This document shows positions 1 to 12,800 of a DNA stretch of 44,315 nt, piece by piece. Position 1 is the first letter of the stretch; each line of letters opens with the position of its first letter. This DNA is from Rodentolepis nana (lineage: Eukaryota; Platyhelminthes; Cestoda; Cyclophyllidea; Hymenolepididae): NCBI GenBank assembly GCA_900617975.1, contig UZAE01012246.1, positions 1-44,315 on the forward strand. The letters are read 5' to 3'. The notes under the pieces were generated by a model. That model was not told the origin of the DNA. It saw nothing but the letters and a program-made list of their open reading frames with translations, and did no database searches. A program made the translations under genes and the position numbers.

Positions 1-61
1 TAAGGAACAGACTTTTGCAAATCGCCATTCGCCTTATAAAATTAACTTAAAATCTCTGATG

Positions 62-96
<35 letters not shown>

Positions 97-664
97 CAGA
101 ACAAAATTCGGTTTTTAAGGAAACATACAATTTGAAAATATCTCGTTTATTGCGCAATGGCGCTAAGGTTGTCAAAATAGTTAATCAGGCTTATTAAAAC
201 CGAATCTATAATCAACCTCAAATAATTGAGTGGTTTATCAACACCGTTGAGCCTATAGCAATACAATAGATACAATAAATAAGAAACAATAACCGATTGG
301 TATTGAATGCATAGACCTCTCTTTTGATAAATCAAAATATGCGTTATACCAAAATTTCACTAACTACAACAACAATAACTACCGTTTAAAACCGAAAACA
401 TTGCAAAAGGGAAGTCTTTTCTATAAGTAATTTTCATCACTGAAAACCATAGAAATTGGTCTTTTTCGCCAAAATTGAGATTGAATAGTTCTAATTTTTT
501 TGTGTTCAGTATAAATTGCATTGAAGATTATACATTCTACATTTCACATTGTAGAATTTGACAATAATTATAGTTAGTGCTTACGATAGATTACGGAATT
601 TATTAACCTGTCACTTCTCCAGACAAAAGACATTTCCAATCACCATTTAGTACCCAAGACTAAC
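1..664. other. Intron inside PLAT15 (continues off the left end)
   Basis: Downstream of the last visible exon donor. Apart from the (TA)n at 65-95, I see AT-rich single-copy sequence and no PLAT core on the minus strand. Confidence 0.7.
65..95. repeat. (TA)n microsatellite
   Basis: About 31 bases of alternating AT. Confidence 0.98.
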
Positions 665-859
665 CTAACTTAGCGCAGAAAACGAAGAAGGTGTCCACCC
701 GTCCTTGGGCGAACGTTTGATTTGTAGTTCTTTGAAGACGCTGAGAACCTGATGTCGCTCCACTCTGTTCACCATAGAGAGTTATGTATACATTTGCAGT
801 CGTTCCAGCATTTAACATATCTCCGGTTTCAACTACAATCTTGTAAGTCACCTTTGGTG
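665..859 (-). CDS. LOXHD1: LOXHD1-like exon: PLAT15 N-half (last exon in window)
   Basis: Encodes PKVTYKIVVETGDMLNAGTT, ANVYITLYGEQSGATSG, and FAQGRVDTFFVFCAKL. A canonical N-half. Donor TTAG|GTTAGT at 663-664 splits a Gly codon, so the rest of PLAT15 and the stop codon must lie to the left of base 1; I find no PLAT core in 1-660. Acceptor gcagag at 860-861, phase 1; the intron to the previous exon is 106 bp. Confidence 0.94.
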
Positions 860-3800
860 CTCTGCTTGAATTGAAATTGCCTAGTAAATGAAAATCAGCA
901 AATGGCGTAATGAGGGGAGAGCATTGAGAATGTTATTTAGCATTAGGTAGTACAATTTGCGTTACTCGATGCCGGAGATCTCACATATCGCAATTCAGCC
1001 GGTCTTGCAGCAATGGCATTATAGCGGTCGATAGCAGGTGTTGCAATTATCCATTGGTGAATGTTGAAGACGTACGTCTCGCCGTCTTTACTGTCTGTCA
1101 CTAAGATACGCCTGCAATTCCACTGGTTGTGCCGATTTAGCTGAAGATTAACGTACTTTGGTTCTTCGTCAGAATCATCCATGAAGGCATCAGGGTCGTA
1201 AAGACCGACATAGACCTGTTGGATCAGTCCCAGTGGCTCACAAGTGATGCTGGAAATGTGAATACCGATTTATATTGCACTTATTTCACCAAATCGTACA
1301 GTCGTAATTACCAAAATTCGCATTGAATAACGTTGATATCAACTGTGTATCTATCCTTTTCACTGACATTTCAAACAAATTGATATTGTGGCCTTCTGTC
1401 GAAAGTACGCGAAGACCCACGAGCGTACACTGCACTAATTGAATTAAGTAAGTAAGTCGGAATGCGATTAAAAGATGCAAATCAATCAACACCAGTTCTA
1501 ATAACCAATTTGACCTTTTTATCACAACCCCGTTACCATATCTTCCTCTCATCGCCTTGAGGTTTTCTAGTAAAATTCAATAATAATAGCCATGATGAAA
1601 ACTAATCTCATGCGATTTCCCGTTGCACTCACTTGACCATCTGAGTGCCATCTTAGACAATTCCCCCCACAGCCATGATCTACTGTGCCAACTTGATCTT
1701 TGCATCATATTAAGAACTAAAAGGTAATTACAATTTCAGGAACGGTTGTCAAAATTGATCATCATGAAAATATTTTTGCACTTGAAAAAACATTTGCATG
1801 AAAGGTTGCTGATCGTCCGTCAAAAGTGAAATTGTAAAATTGCTTAAATTGAATCTTATGGATATCGAATTGTGATTAAAAGTTGAGCGCACGGTTCTGA
1901 TATCAGTGGCCAACACTATTTACCAAGCAATATTTATACAATTTTATCACAATGTAAGTTGAAAGTATTTAGTACTTTGAAGAGGTATCTCAACCAAATC
2001 CACACTTAGATGGATATAATTGTCTCTAAAATACCATATATATGGGGTGTGTGATGGACTTACCTCCACGTGGTGCACCCTGGGCAACGTATACTCATAC
2101 GGCAAAAAAGTCTATTAACTGGCAGTTGACTTCAAACTATCGGCAAAAAAATTCTATTAACCGGCAGTTGACTTCTGACTTCAACGCAAAAAGGTCTATT
2201 AACTGGCAGTTGACTTCTCACTTCACAAAAAAGTCTATTAACCGGCAGTTGACTTCTGACTACTCAAACGGCAAAAAAGTCTATAAACCGGCAGTTGACT
2301 TCTGACTGAAAAGGTCTATTAACTGGCAGTTGACTTCTGACTTCAAATAAAAGTCTATCAATCGGCAGTTGACTTCTCACTTCAAACTAAAGTCTATTAC
2401 CTGGCAGTTGACTTCAAACTACCATGAGTAAGTCTATTAACTGGCAGTTGACTTCTGAGTTCAAACTATCATGACCCCAAGTCTATTAATCGGCAGTTGA
2501 CTTCTGACTTCAATTACCATGATCTATTAACTGGCAGTTGACTTCTCTATGTCATATTCGAAGTCTATAAACCGGCAGTTGACTTCAAACTATCGGCAAA
2601 AAAATTCTATTAACCGGCAGTTGACTTCTGACTTCAACGGCAAAGTCTATTAACTGGTAGTTGACTTCTCCGCATACGGCAAAAAAGTCTATTAACCGGC
2701 AGTTTTCTTCTCACTTCAAACTACCATGACCCCCCTATATGTCCTACATTCTCATACGGCAAAAAAGTCTATTAACCGGCATTTGACATGACTTCAAACT
2801 ACAATCACCCCACTGTATGTCAAATTCGACTACTTGACTTCAAACTACCATCATCCCACTCTATGCCATATTCGTAAATTCGACCACTTCAACAGTACTC
2901 ATCTTACCTTTTCTCTTCGACTTCTCACTTCAAACTACCATCACCCCACTGTATGTCAAATTCGACCCCTTCCACAGTACTCACCTCACCTTTGCTCTAC
3001 TGTCGACTTCTTCCACAGTACTAACCTCACCTTTTTTCTACCTATTTCTCACTTCAAACTACCATCACCCCACTGTATGTCATATACCTCTGACTTCAAA
3101 CTACCATCACCCCACTGTATGTCATATTTCACCACTTCCACAGTACTCACCTCGCCTTTTTTCTACCTTCAGTTGACTCTAGCTACCATGACCCACTGTC
3201 TGTCATATTCGACTACTTTCACAGTACTCATCCCACCTTTGTAGCACCTTATCTACCTTCGTCTTTGATACACTCTTCTGTTTCCCCCCCCCCAATCTTT
3301 AATTTTTTACACTTTGATGTTCCTTCCCCTCTGTGTGAATTTTTTACACTTTGATGTTCCTTCCCCCTCTGTGAAGACCGAAGCCAACTAAAGAGCCAAT
3401 GATAACAATCAAAACGCCTGCCATTTGATATAATAATTATTATTATTATCATAAAGACTGCCATTTGATATAGACAGTAGGTTGAAATATTTCGTCACTA
3501 CCGACCTAGCACATGACTAGCACATTTTCTTTACCTGAACGTTTTACTAGAGCCTCTCTGCAGTGTTGAACTTCCGTAGGAATCTTTGAGTTCAAGAACT
3601 GGTGACAAGCCGCGTCTTCCTTTGATTATAATCCAACCAAGATGGTCCGTTCCAGCTTCCATCGCAGTACTGGTTTCCACTTCTACGGTGTATTCTTAAA
3701 CAAATTGGAAAGCAAAACTGATGTTTAAAAAAATAATTCTGTTTGATTTTAAAAGTATTTGATTGACCAAGTATTGAATTGTTGTGATATATTTATATAT

Positions 3801-6800
3801 ATTAATTATTATAATTACTTAATTTTTAACTCAAAAATACCATATATTTTTAATTATAAAATGTCTGGGAATTTAAGGAAAATAAATCCACTTCAAGGCA
3901 CCCTCGACCAATATAAATACGTGATCAACAATATGTGGCAAAAGCAGGCAAATATTTGCAAGAAATTAAATTATTTATTACCCAATAAGCAAAATTTATA
4001 TTCTAATTTCTGCTACCGTCATGTAAATTCATCTGGCGGATAATAAATTTTATGGGCACATTCTATCGACTTTCAGTTCGAATACTTTTACGTCAAAGTT
4101 AGACCCTCGCGCATAATGTGAGCTTGGTCGGTAATGTATACGTTATGGACAAACTCTTGAGAACTTTGAAATACTGACGAAGACAATTGAATTCACTTTT
4201 GAATGTCACTTTACTGATTGTAGAGTCAGTGCATCAAGAATGGAATGAGAATTATTGGTTAGCTGGAAACCAGTTGTGGGTTGCAAATAGTTAACCTTGC
4301 ACTCCGTGACTTCGTTACATTTTCACCACCGGAATACATCTTGAAGACTAATGCGCAGTATTTTAAGATTAACCAAATTATTATTCCCTTTGAAGTGAGT
4401 TTCAAGAAGTTGTGAAAAGAAATTATGAGCTAAACTGTCATCTTCAAGCAGGTATTTAAGATGAAGAAAAGTATGATGATTTGCGAAACTTGCACACCCC
4501 TTTCATCTTTTTCATATTCATCGACACTCTTGCCTCCTTTAAGTAAATTTCTCTTTCAAGTTGCCTGTGGAAAAGTGTGCTGATTTTGGAAGTACTTATT
4601 TTACTCCTTTCATCACATGCTTTTCACTTGAGATATCGGTTCTTCAAATGAAAGTTACACTAACGAACCTGTTTTCTCAACCTCATGAAACAATTTCTTG
4701 GCTGCGCTAATACTTTCATCATCTTCTTCAGCGATCGGAGAGAGACCATGGTCATTTCTTTGCAGGGCATTTGCAGGAGCTGCTTTGATATCCATAGGAA
4801 ACAGGTCAACTGGAACCACCTGAGAGCTCCCATCACTTCGAATCCACTGATTGCAAGGGAAGTACCAACTTTGTGGGGGGATGAAACTTCCTTCTGGCAG
4901 TATCTCAGTCACGTAGATCCATTCACAATTCCAGGATTCAGGTTCCATTCGGCTATCGTGCCAAAGAAGGCATCCATTCAATTCGCCGAGATCGGGAAGA
5001 TTACTGATAGTGAACTGATCTATCTAGAGTGGGGGGAAAAATTTTGCTTTTTTAAACATTGAGCCGTGAGGTGCAACCACTTATTAATCTTCAAAAGTTT
5101 CGATACTAAATAAATACGATAAATTGTTTATTAAAATAATATAACGCTGTTGGCAGATGGGCCAAGTTATTTCGCTGTTATGCCAGACAGTTCTATTTAG
5201 AAATCATTATCTAGATGTGACGACTTTAACTAATACAAATCTGAACGCTCAATAAAGATCTAAGCTTGGGAACTCTTTGAAAGTCGATGTAAACAAATCA
5301 CGTTTAATAATAATGGGATTTCTAAAATTCATTGCATCTTGGCATCAATTCAAGTTATTGTTTATGTTGACTTTTCCCATGAAGAGAATTATCTCCTAAT
5401 ATGGTCGCCAAATTTTGGGTGTATTGGCTGAATAAAAAATTTCTGCGAAATTATGGCTTTCCTGATGGTAAGTAAAACAATGGGAAAACGCGTTTAACCC
5501 CTTTTCGATTCCTTTCAAAGAAGTGATCATATTCCACAAATGGATATTTTAGAATCTTACTAAAAAATTGACTTATCTTCCCCCATTTAAAAGACTTTTT
5601 CCTTAAATGAGACCTATAATGCACTTACTTCAATTGACGCACAATGAAATAGTTTATACCTGATTCTTTTCAAATGGCTTGATATTGGACTCTGAGTCCT
5701 TCAGATGAATATCCATGGATTGAAATTTGTCACCAAGTAAACGAATAAAGACGTCGGCATTTGTTCCTGCGTCTGGAAGATTTGATGTCTTCACTCGGAT
5801 TTTGTAAGCTGTAACTATTTACACAATATATATATATATATATATATATTAATTTATTTATTTATCAAAATTTATGACAATTATTGCTCATTTTTATCTG
5901 TCAGTTTTCATTAAAGTATAATTATGCTATATTAAAAGGAGAAACGGCGGAAAAATTAATTAATTCCTGAGATTTAAAAATCCGATTGAAGTACACGTGA
6001 TAACGTTGTATTCGTTTCTTAGGAGAGAGGAACTTAAGTAATCCGCTCAAAAAACGTTAACTAGAGGTGACGTGACCAAATTTAATTGGAATAGATATGT
6101 TTATTTACACATAAGTGAAGAATTGCAATTAGGAAGTAAATATTAAGTAGAAAATGGATGTGCGATAGACTAACCTCTACGTATTCTCATACGGCAAAAA
6201 GGTCTATTAACTGGCAGTTGACTTCTGACTTAAATCTTCCATGACCCCACTATTTGTCATATTTCAACACTTCCACAGTACTCACCTCACTTTTTTTCTA
6301 CCTTTGTACCTCTGTCTCTTTTACATATTTAAATCACTCATCTCTTCCCCCCTCTGACATTTTTCTCACTTTGATGTTCCTCCTCTCCTCTGTGAAGTCC
6401 GAAGTCAGCTAAAGGGCTAATGATGACTATCAAAACACCTACCGCTTGAAATGAATAAATAATATTAAGTAGAAAATAAATCCATGAAGATAAAGTCAAA
6501 ACTCCTAGTGGTGCTTCACCGTTTGAATACATGTTTTCATAAATTCTGATTTTAGAATATACGCCAGAGTAGTTCAGAATTTAAATAATTATTTAACTTA
6601 ACAGAAAAAGCGCTAATGTACCATGAGATTTGAAACAGATTTCATACCAGATTTTGGTGGGCAAATGAACTTTACTTTTCCACAAGAAATATTAAATTAT
6701 GATAAAGTTAAAACCTTACTTCAAGGATCAAGCATGAAATATCCGTCTGAAGTTTAAATAACTTAATAAGAGAGAAATATGGAAGCATTAGAAATTCTTT

Positions 6801-9800
6801 AAAATTCTTCAACTTTAAATTTTGAACTATTTTTGAAGACAGCATTAATCCAACTCTTAAAAATTGTCGTGCTTGCGTGATCTGGCATTTTCAACTGCAA
6901 TATATAAAGCGAAACATTGTGTAAAATATCTCATAGTCACAACGTAATTAAAACTTTTAATAATATGTAGCGTTAAAGTATTCATAGGGAGAAATGCAAG
7001 GGATTATATACCGGGCGGTTTTACTGGCGGTGTGCTTGTTAATTCGCAGGTTCGGGACAAGCGCTGATTGAAGTTAAACTGCCATTCCGTGAAGAAGTAT
7101 CGCTTTTTTACCGTTCCATCCTCCAGTTCTAGAATAGCATTCGAAATCCACCAATCAATTTGTCTCTAAAAACAAAAAAACTTCAAATATTCAGTAACAA
7201 ACTGACAAAACTATTCAAAACTCAAAATTTTATTTCCAACTTTAAGGAAAAAGTGGGATACAATCCAAAAACAATTTAAATCTGGACCTGAAAGCAGGGA
7301 GCCAATTCAAAAGATAATTAGAAGCTGACTAATTCATAAGTATTTATATTAGATTGGATTTCGAGCAAGGGAAGTAAGTTATCAATTAGTGAACTCAGTC
7401 TGTTTGCTACCTTTCTCAATATTGATATGAAAATAACTTCTAAATTCCTGCGTATAGTTGAAAATACTTAAGATTTTTTATGGATGAATCATTACGATGT
7501 TACCCCAGGTAGCCTCTATTGTTAATTCTGTTCATGTACTCGGAAAGCTTACTTAACACAATACTACTCATAAATACGAACATTTATTTGCTATTTATCA
7601 GTCATGAAATTGAAAATATCTCTGCGTGACGATTGCCGTCCATAGAATAATATGAGCATACCAGGATCCCTTGTACGAGATGCATTTATCATCAACCTAC
7701 TTTTAAACTTTAAAAGTATCCATCGATATTTACGATCAGGCTGAAAGTTGCTATTAATCACGCAGTATTCTACCTTTAACATGTTTATTCAAGGTCTTGT
7801 TGAATAATTCAAACATAAACTGGTTGTAGCAATTCCATAAAGGCTAAACCCTCTGTGCTAATTCCCGGATGAAATTTACACTTACGTCCCTTGTAATATT
7901 TCATATTTCATTCCGATCAATGTGACAATGCAATATTTACAGCCAAATGGATCTACCTCTGTCAATTCACTCATATGATTCATATACATTTGCCTTTATT
8001 TATCGATTTGCACCTGTAAGAGCGGCGTGTATGACCCCTCGGTATACAACTTGTTCACCATAGTTAATGCTCACTCTTAGCATCCTATTTTCAAGTATTT
8101 TGTACTTACTTACAGGCAAACAAGTTCATTAGTTTATAGTACTTTTCATGCCCCTTCCAAATATTTTAAATTTTCCCACATTTATACGTGACACAATAAT
8201 ACAATTGTTTTCATCATTGTGAATAAGCTGCTAACCACTGATTACTATTAATATAGTCAAACACATTCAGGATAGCAACTATTTCATAACCAATCTTTTT
8301 GGTATCAGAAACAAATGTTCTCCCATAGATCAATAGGTTAGCAGGTAGGAGCAAAATACTCACTTCTCCATCACTATTTGACTCGAACATAATTTTTATG
8401 CGCGAGATGAGATTCACATCCTCCTTGGCATAGAACTGCAGCATCAACAGTCGGGTTTGTGCAACCCAGTCCTGATTAATCACTTCAATGTCAGTTGTCA
8501 CACCGTAATTCCCAATGATTTGCAGCGCAATATTGGGCCCCAAATTTGGAGGCATCTGGCCATCTAACCACAACTTGAGGGTGAAAGTTTGCCTCTCCTT
8601 TGACACAACTAGTAAAAGAAAAAATGAAATAAAATCCCTTTAGGAGCCTTGTACGGAATTTTATCCTTTCAGCACTTCCCAAATCAGGAATAGAATTTTA
8701 GCGCCTGGAGACTCAAAATCTCAAATAGAAAATAAAATTTTCGTACAGTCAATGACTTCTCGCAGATTTTACCAAATTAAAATCTATCTCAATAATTTCG
8801 AATTTACTGATATGCAGGTTGTCTGAAATTGAACCCCTTATAACGATCTTTAAATGTTTAAGTGGTCTCAAAAGTTCGTGGTAGCACCTGGAATGCAAGG
8901 CTGTTAATGTGGGACGAAAATATTAAATTTCAAATTAGAGGTATCTTGTAAAGATCAAGTAAATTGATTCTGTGCTGAAGCTTCGGAGGTTTTGGAGATC
9001 ATAGGTGAATGCTGAGGACCAATTTGCATTTTCAGTGAAACATAATGTTGCCTTTTTCCTTTAACTTTGGTTTTTTTAATCAATTATAAGTAGACGAAAT
9101 ACTTAAATTGTAAATAGTAAGTTAAACCTCAATCAATACTCATTTGACTTGAAATTTGTTCAGACAAAATTGAAGCATACCGGATTCTTTCTCGACTAAG
9201 TATTCGGGAGATATAGTGATTCTGTGATATGCCCTATTGCCGTCTTTCCTATTTGTCACCCAGAAATCGCAGGGAATATCGTAGGTCATTTTCCTACTAG
9301 GAATCTCAACGACCATGTGCTTCAAGTACCAACCAGATCCAGATTGCTTCTCTGATTGATCATAAATCTATATTAAGACAAAACACAAATATTAAATTAA
9401 AATTAAAATATCTATATATTTCCGTCTTATTGATCCCTTTCAGTGTTTCTTAAATCAACACAAAGTGCAAAGGAGAATATGCCATCAAATGTGATTTCTA
9501 TTGGCTATCAACAGTTTTGTTTTTATTCAATTTTTTGGTCGTTCTTAGCATATGCCATTTATCACAACTCTTTTGACGTTAACTTTTTTAGTATTTCGTT
9601 GGTATTACCTTCTCGAATTATATTATTCTCTCTTATTTATTCGACAATATTTTTCCCACTAGGCGTTGCTAGGGTTTTATATTATCAATTTTTCAATTTT
9701 TCCAACTTCTTATTAACGAGTTTTATCCATTTATTTGCTAAAACTTTTTATGAAGCTACTTGGCATTTTAGAAATTTATCGGTTTTCCCTACACACGTAT

Positions 9801-12800
9801 TTTGGCATAATTGATAAGGAAACAATATTTCGACGTTCCGTTTCGCTTAATACTGATATGGTATGAAAAGATTTTGAGTCTGGAAGGTACCACTTTTGTA
9901 GAATGTGGTTTTGTTTATTATCCGACTAAAAAACTAGAAAGCTCTTTAGTTTCACCTAACTATTCATCTTTAAACAGGCCTCAATTTATCTAACGTTCAA
10001 CAATAGGTCCCAAACACGGGATGTGTGAGTATGCAATCTATTCACTCGGCAACCATTTACGGGAAATATGATCTAGAGGCTATAAATGAAAGGGTTCTAC
10101 GCATATAAAAACCTCAATAGCCTTGATCTCCGTTAATGGTGGTGCACTAAAGACGAAGGTTTTGTGCGAACCCGCAGGCAGTTCTGTATTTCCAGTTAGT
10201 GTCTGGAAGAAAAGCCAACCCGTAGAAGCACCATTCGATCCCACAAGATTCATTAAAATAGGACCACTGGTTCCGGCATCCGCATGTCTTCCAGTCTCCA
10301 GAGTAATTTTATATGGAACTGAAATACGTTAATGCATAAAAAATTATAAATTAAGAACTATTTATTTAATCGATTATTTAAAATCAAAGGCCTGTAAGAA
10401 AATGGAAAATTAATCAGATTAATTAAAATGCTTTTCGAATGCACTATGGACAGCAAAATGACTAGCTTGTTAAAATGACTCAATTAGGAAGTACACTCTT
10501 GGCGAATTTGTTCACAATAATGAGATTCATAATTAAATACATTCCAAAGGAGCATAGTTACTCTTAATACATACCTTCTTCTTCGTCTTCAGTCATGGAA
10601 AGCATATCTGGAAGTAAATTAAATAATTTTGACAATGTTGGTTGCTTCCGATTTTGCTCTTTTGATTCATTTCATTGAAACTGGATTAAAAATCGAAATT
10701 TGCCTACATGGCAATTGTCGAACGTGGTCTACTTAAAGTGAGTTTATTGATGACAAATAACATCAATTAATCGACTTTAAAGAATGTCCAAAAATAACCT
10801 CCAGAGTTAGATTTTTTCTGTTATTTCCGTCAAAAACAACATAAATCTCAATATCGTTCACGAGATATAAGGCGGTTTGTTCTGTTTGGGGTGCGTTTTT
10901 GTAAATGGAGGTTTGTATTTGTCGTAATCTAGCGATTTTCATAAAAGTCTTTCCGCTCCCAGTTTAGCAATAGATGAATCCTTGTGGAGAAGTCACAATT
11001 GAATGGGAGAGGGGGTATTGAGGGTCCTAAGAGACGGTTTTCAATATCCGCCATAAACTTGAATCAATTAATTAAATCTAATCAAAAGAGCAATACATTA
11101 CAGTGTCCACTATATGAAATGGGGAGCAAATCTCAAATTTCAAGGAAAATAGGAATCCTGATTTCACGAACGCTCAATGATCCCTAAATTGGTCTTTTAT
11201 GGTATGATTAAACGTTTGCAACATCGCACGAATGATATTGCTTATGCATATAACTTCCCAAGAGAAAAAAAATAAGTTCTTGTTTCAAATTATACATTAA
11301 TTTTCTAAATTGTTAAACACGTTGATATTTGAGAAGTCAGCTTATCGAATTCATTAGAGATAGAATGCAAAAAAACTAACAGTATTTTAGTTGCAACTTT
11401 AAAAACTTGATATTATAATCTTTTTGAGTTAGCGTTTCTCCAAATCTGTAAATTTGGAAATTGAGGACAAATTGATGCTCATCTGACACAGCTTCGGTCA
11501 AGATAGGCCGCAAGAACCTCGTCATATTTATTTCTGGTGTCGTACAGATAAATCCAACAAAAATCAGACTCGCTAAATTAAGGCAATAGGTTTCAGGAAC
11601 TACCTTACACCTAAGGAAGTGCTAAATATTTTTAATTAAACGCTTTTTTCTGCATTGCAGAGCTTGAAATATCATATAGTCTAAAATGGCATAATTTTAT
11701 CCTCATGAAAACTTAAAAAATTGACTATAAATTGAAAGGAATGGGCAAGTTTCGAGAGTTTTGCACATTTTTCTAATCAAGATTATATGCCAAAATGTCA
11801 AGATTAGTTTTCAAAGACAATAAATGTACCATAAGCACATGCACGATATTATACTAATGTGCCGCGTTATAAGTTACCAAATTATATTCAAAATAATTTT
11901 AAGTCAACAAAAATATTTGGTTAATAGCATCGATTTTGGGCTACCTCGTGTTGTAATGATAAAGATCATAACCAATCAAAATTACCTTCTTCATCGGACC
12001 CCGATACAGGTTGGAAAGAACCCATGGAAACAGGAGGAATATTTGATCGAGCACCATCATCGTAGTCATTTAAAGTTGGACGCTGCTGTGAGCCATTTAA
12101 GCTCCCTTGTGAAAGAGGAGATGGTGTTATAGGCATACCTATATTTCCAAGGTCATCAGATTTTAGCGCCGACATAAGATTAAGTTGAGGTGTAGATGAA
12201 AGTTTATTTCTCGGTGTAGATAAATCTTCTAAGGACGATGAAGGCGATGAAGAACTTAGAGATGATTGAGGAATTGTTGTAAACTCTTCACCGTTATAGC
12301 TAATCCATCGGTTACAAATGAACTTCTGAATTTGTTCACGAATTCCACTTGATGTTATCTGACTAACAACGACCTCTTTGATAAACCAGGCTGGCGAAAT
12401 TCCACTGTTATCATGACGTAAGCATATCGTCCTAATTTCATTTAGTGGAACGTTCTCCCATACGAATACGTCAGTCTAAAGTAAATGAAATCCCTTTAAT
12501 GTAGGATAGACAATTGTAAGCAAGGTAAGTTTGCTATCGCCCTAATGAACATTGTTTTAAAATTTCATTTTATAAGCACAACCGTTGCGCACCATTCCAT
12601 ACAAGTTACCGTATCTAGTGAGTCGCACACGCATAATAATTGCGGCAGTCAGTATCAATATAAAATATATCCCCCAATTGCTATGAGCCGTTTGAAAACC
12701 ACTTCGCTATTATCATTATTTTGCTCACATTTGCATTCAATGAAGTACTAGAAAAACTAAGCCAGAATGGACGATAAACTCTTAAAAGTGAACGGAAGTT

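Larger units (their letters stand above)
2044..3472 (+). mobile_element. SINE-like retroposon, copy 1, with internal minisatellite expansion
   Basis: Begins with the family head GGGGTGTGTGATGGACTTAC, followed by CACGTGGTGCACCCTGGGC and ATACTCATACGGCAAAAAAG. It ends with AAAACGCCTGCCATTTGATA and an AT-rich tail that is partly repeated. Normal copies are about 300 bp; this one is about 1.4 kb because two internal segments have been tandemly multiplied. No clear target-site duplication seen. Confidence 0.8.
1250..3534. other. Intron inside PLAT14
   Basis: About 2.3 kb, more than half of it retroposon copy 1 with its minisatellite. The remainder (1250-2043) is AT-rich with no supported feature. 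Confidence 0.8.
5809..7011. other. Intron between PLAT12 and PLAT13
   Basis: Holds the (TA)n tract at 5826-5850 and retroposon copy 2 with its target-site duplication. Nothing else seen. Confidence 0.8.

Noticed and set aside
2098..2790. CRISPR-like array (regular repeats with spacers)
   Set aside because: The spacers are variants of one another, repeats are imperfect, the genome is eukaryotic, and the unit occurs once in other copies of the retroposon. It is a minisatellite.
3759..4043. 94-codon plus-strand frame
   Set aside because: Low-complexity Asn/Tyr/Ile composition typical of AT-rich sequence; no support for coding.
9443..9814. 123-codon plus-strand frame, hydrophobic
   Set aside because: No recognisable family, T-rich composition explains the hydrophobic residues, it lies wholly in an intron, and there is no promoter or splice context.
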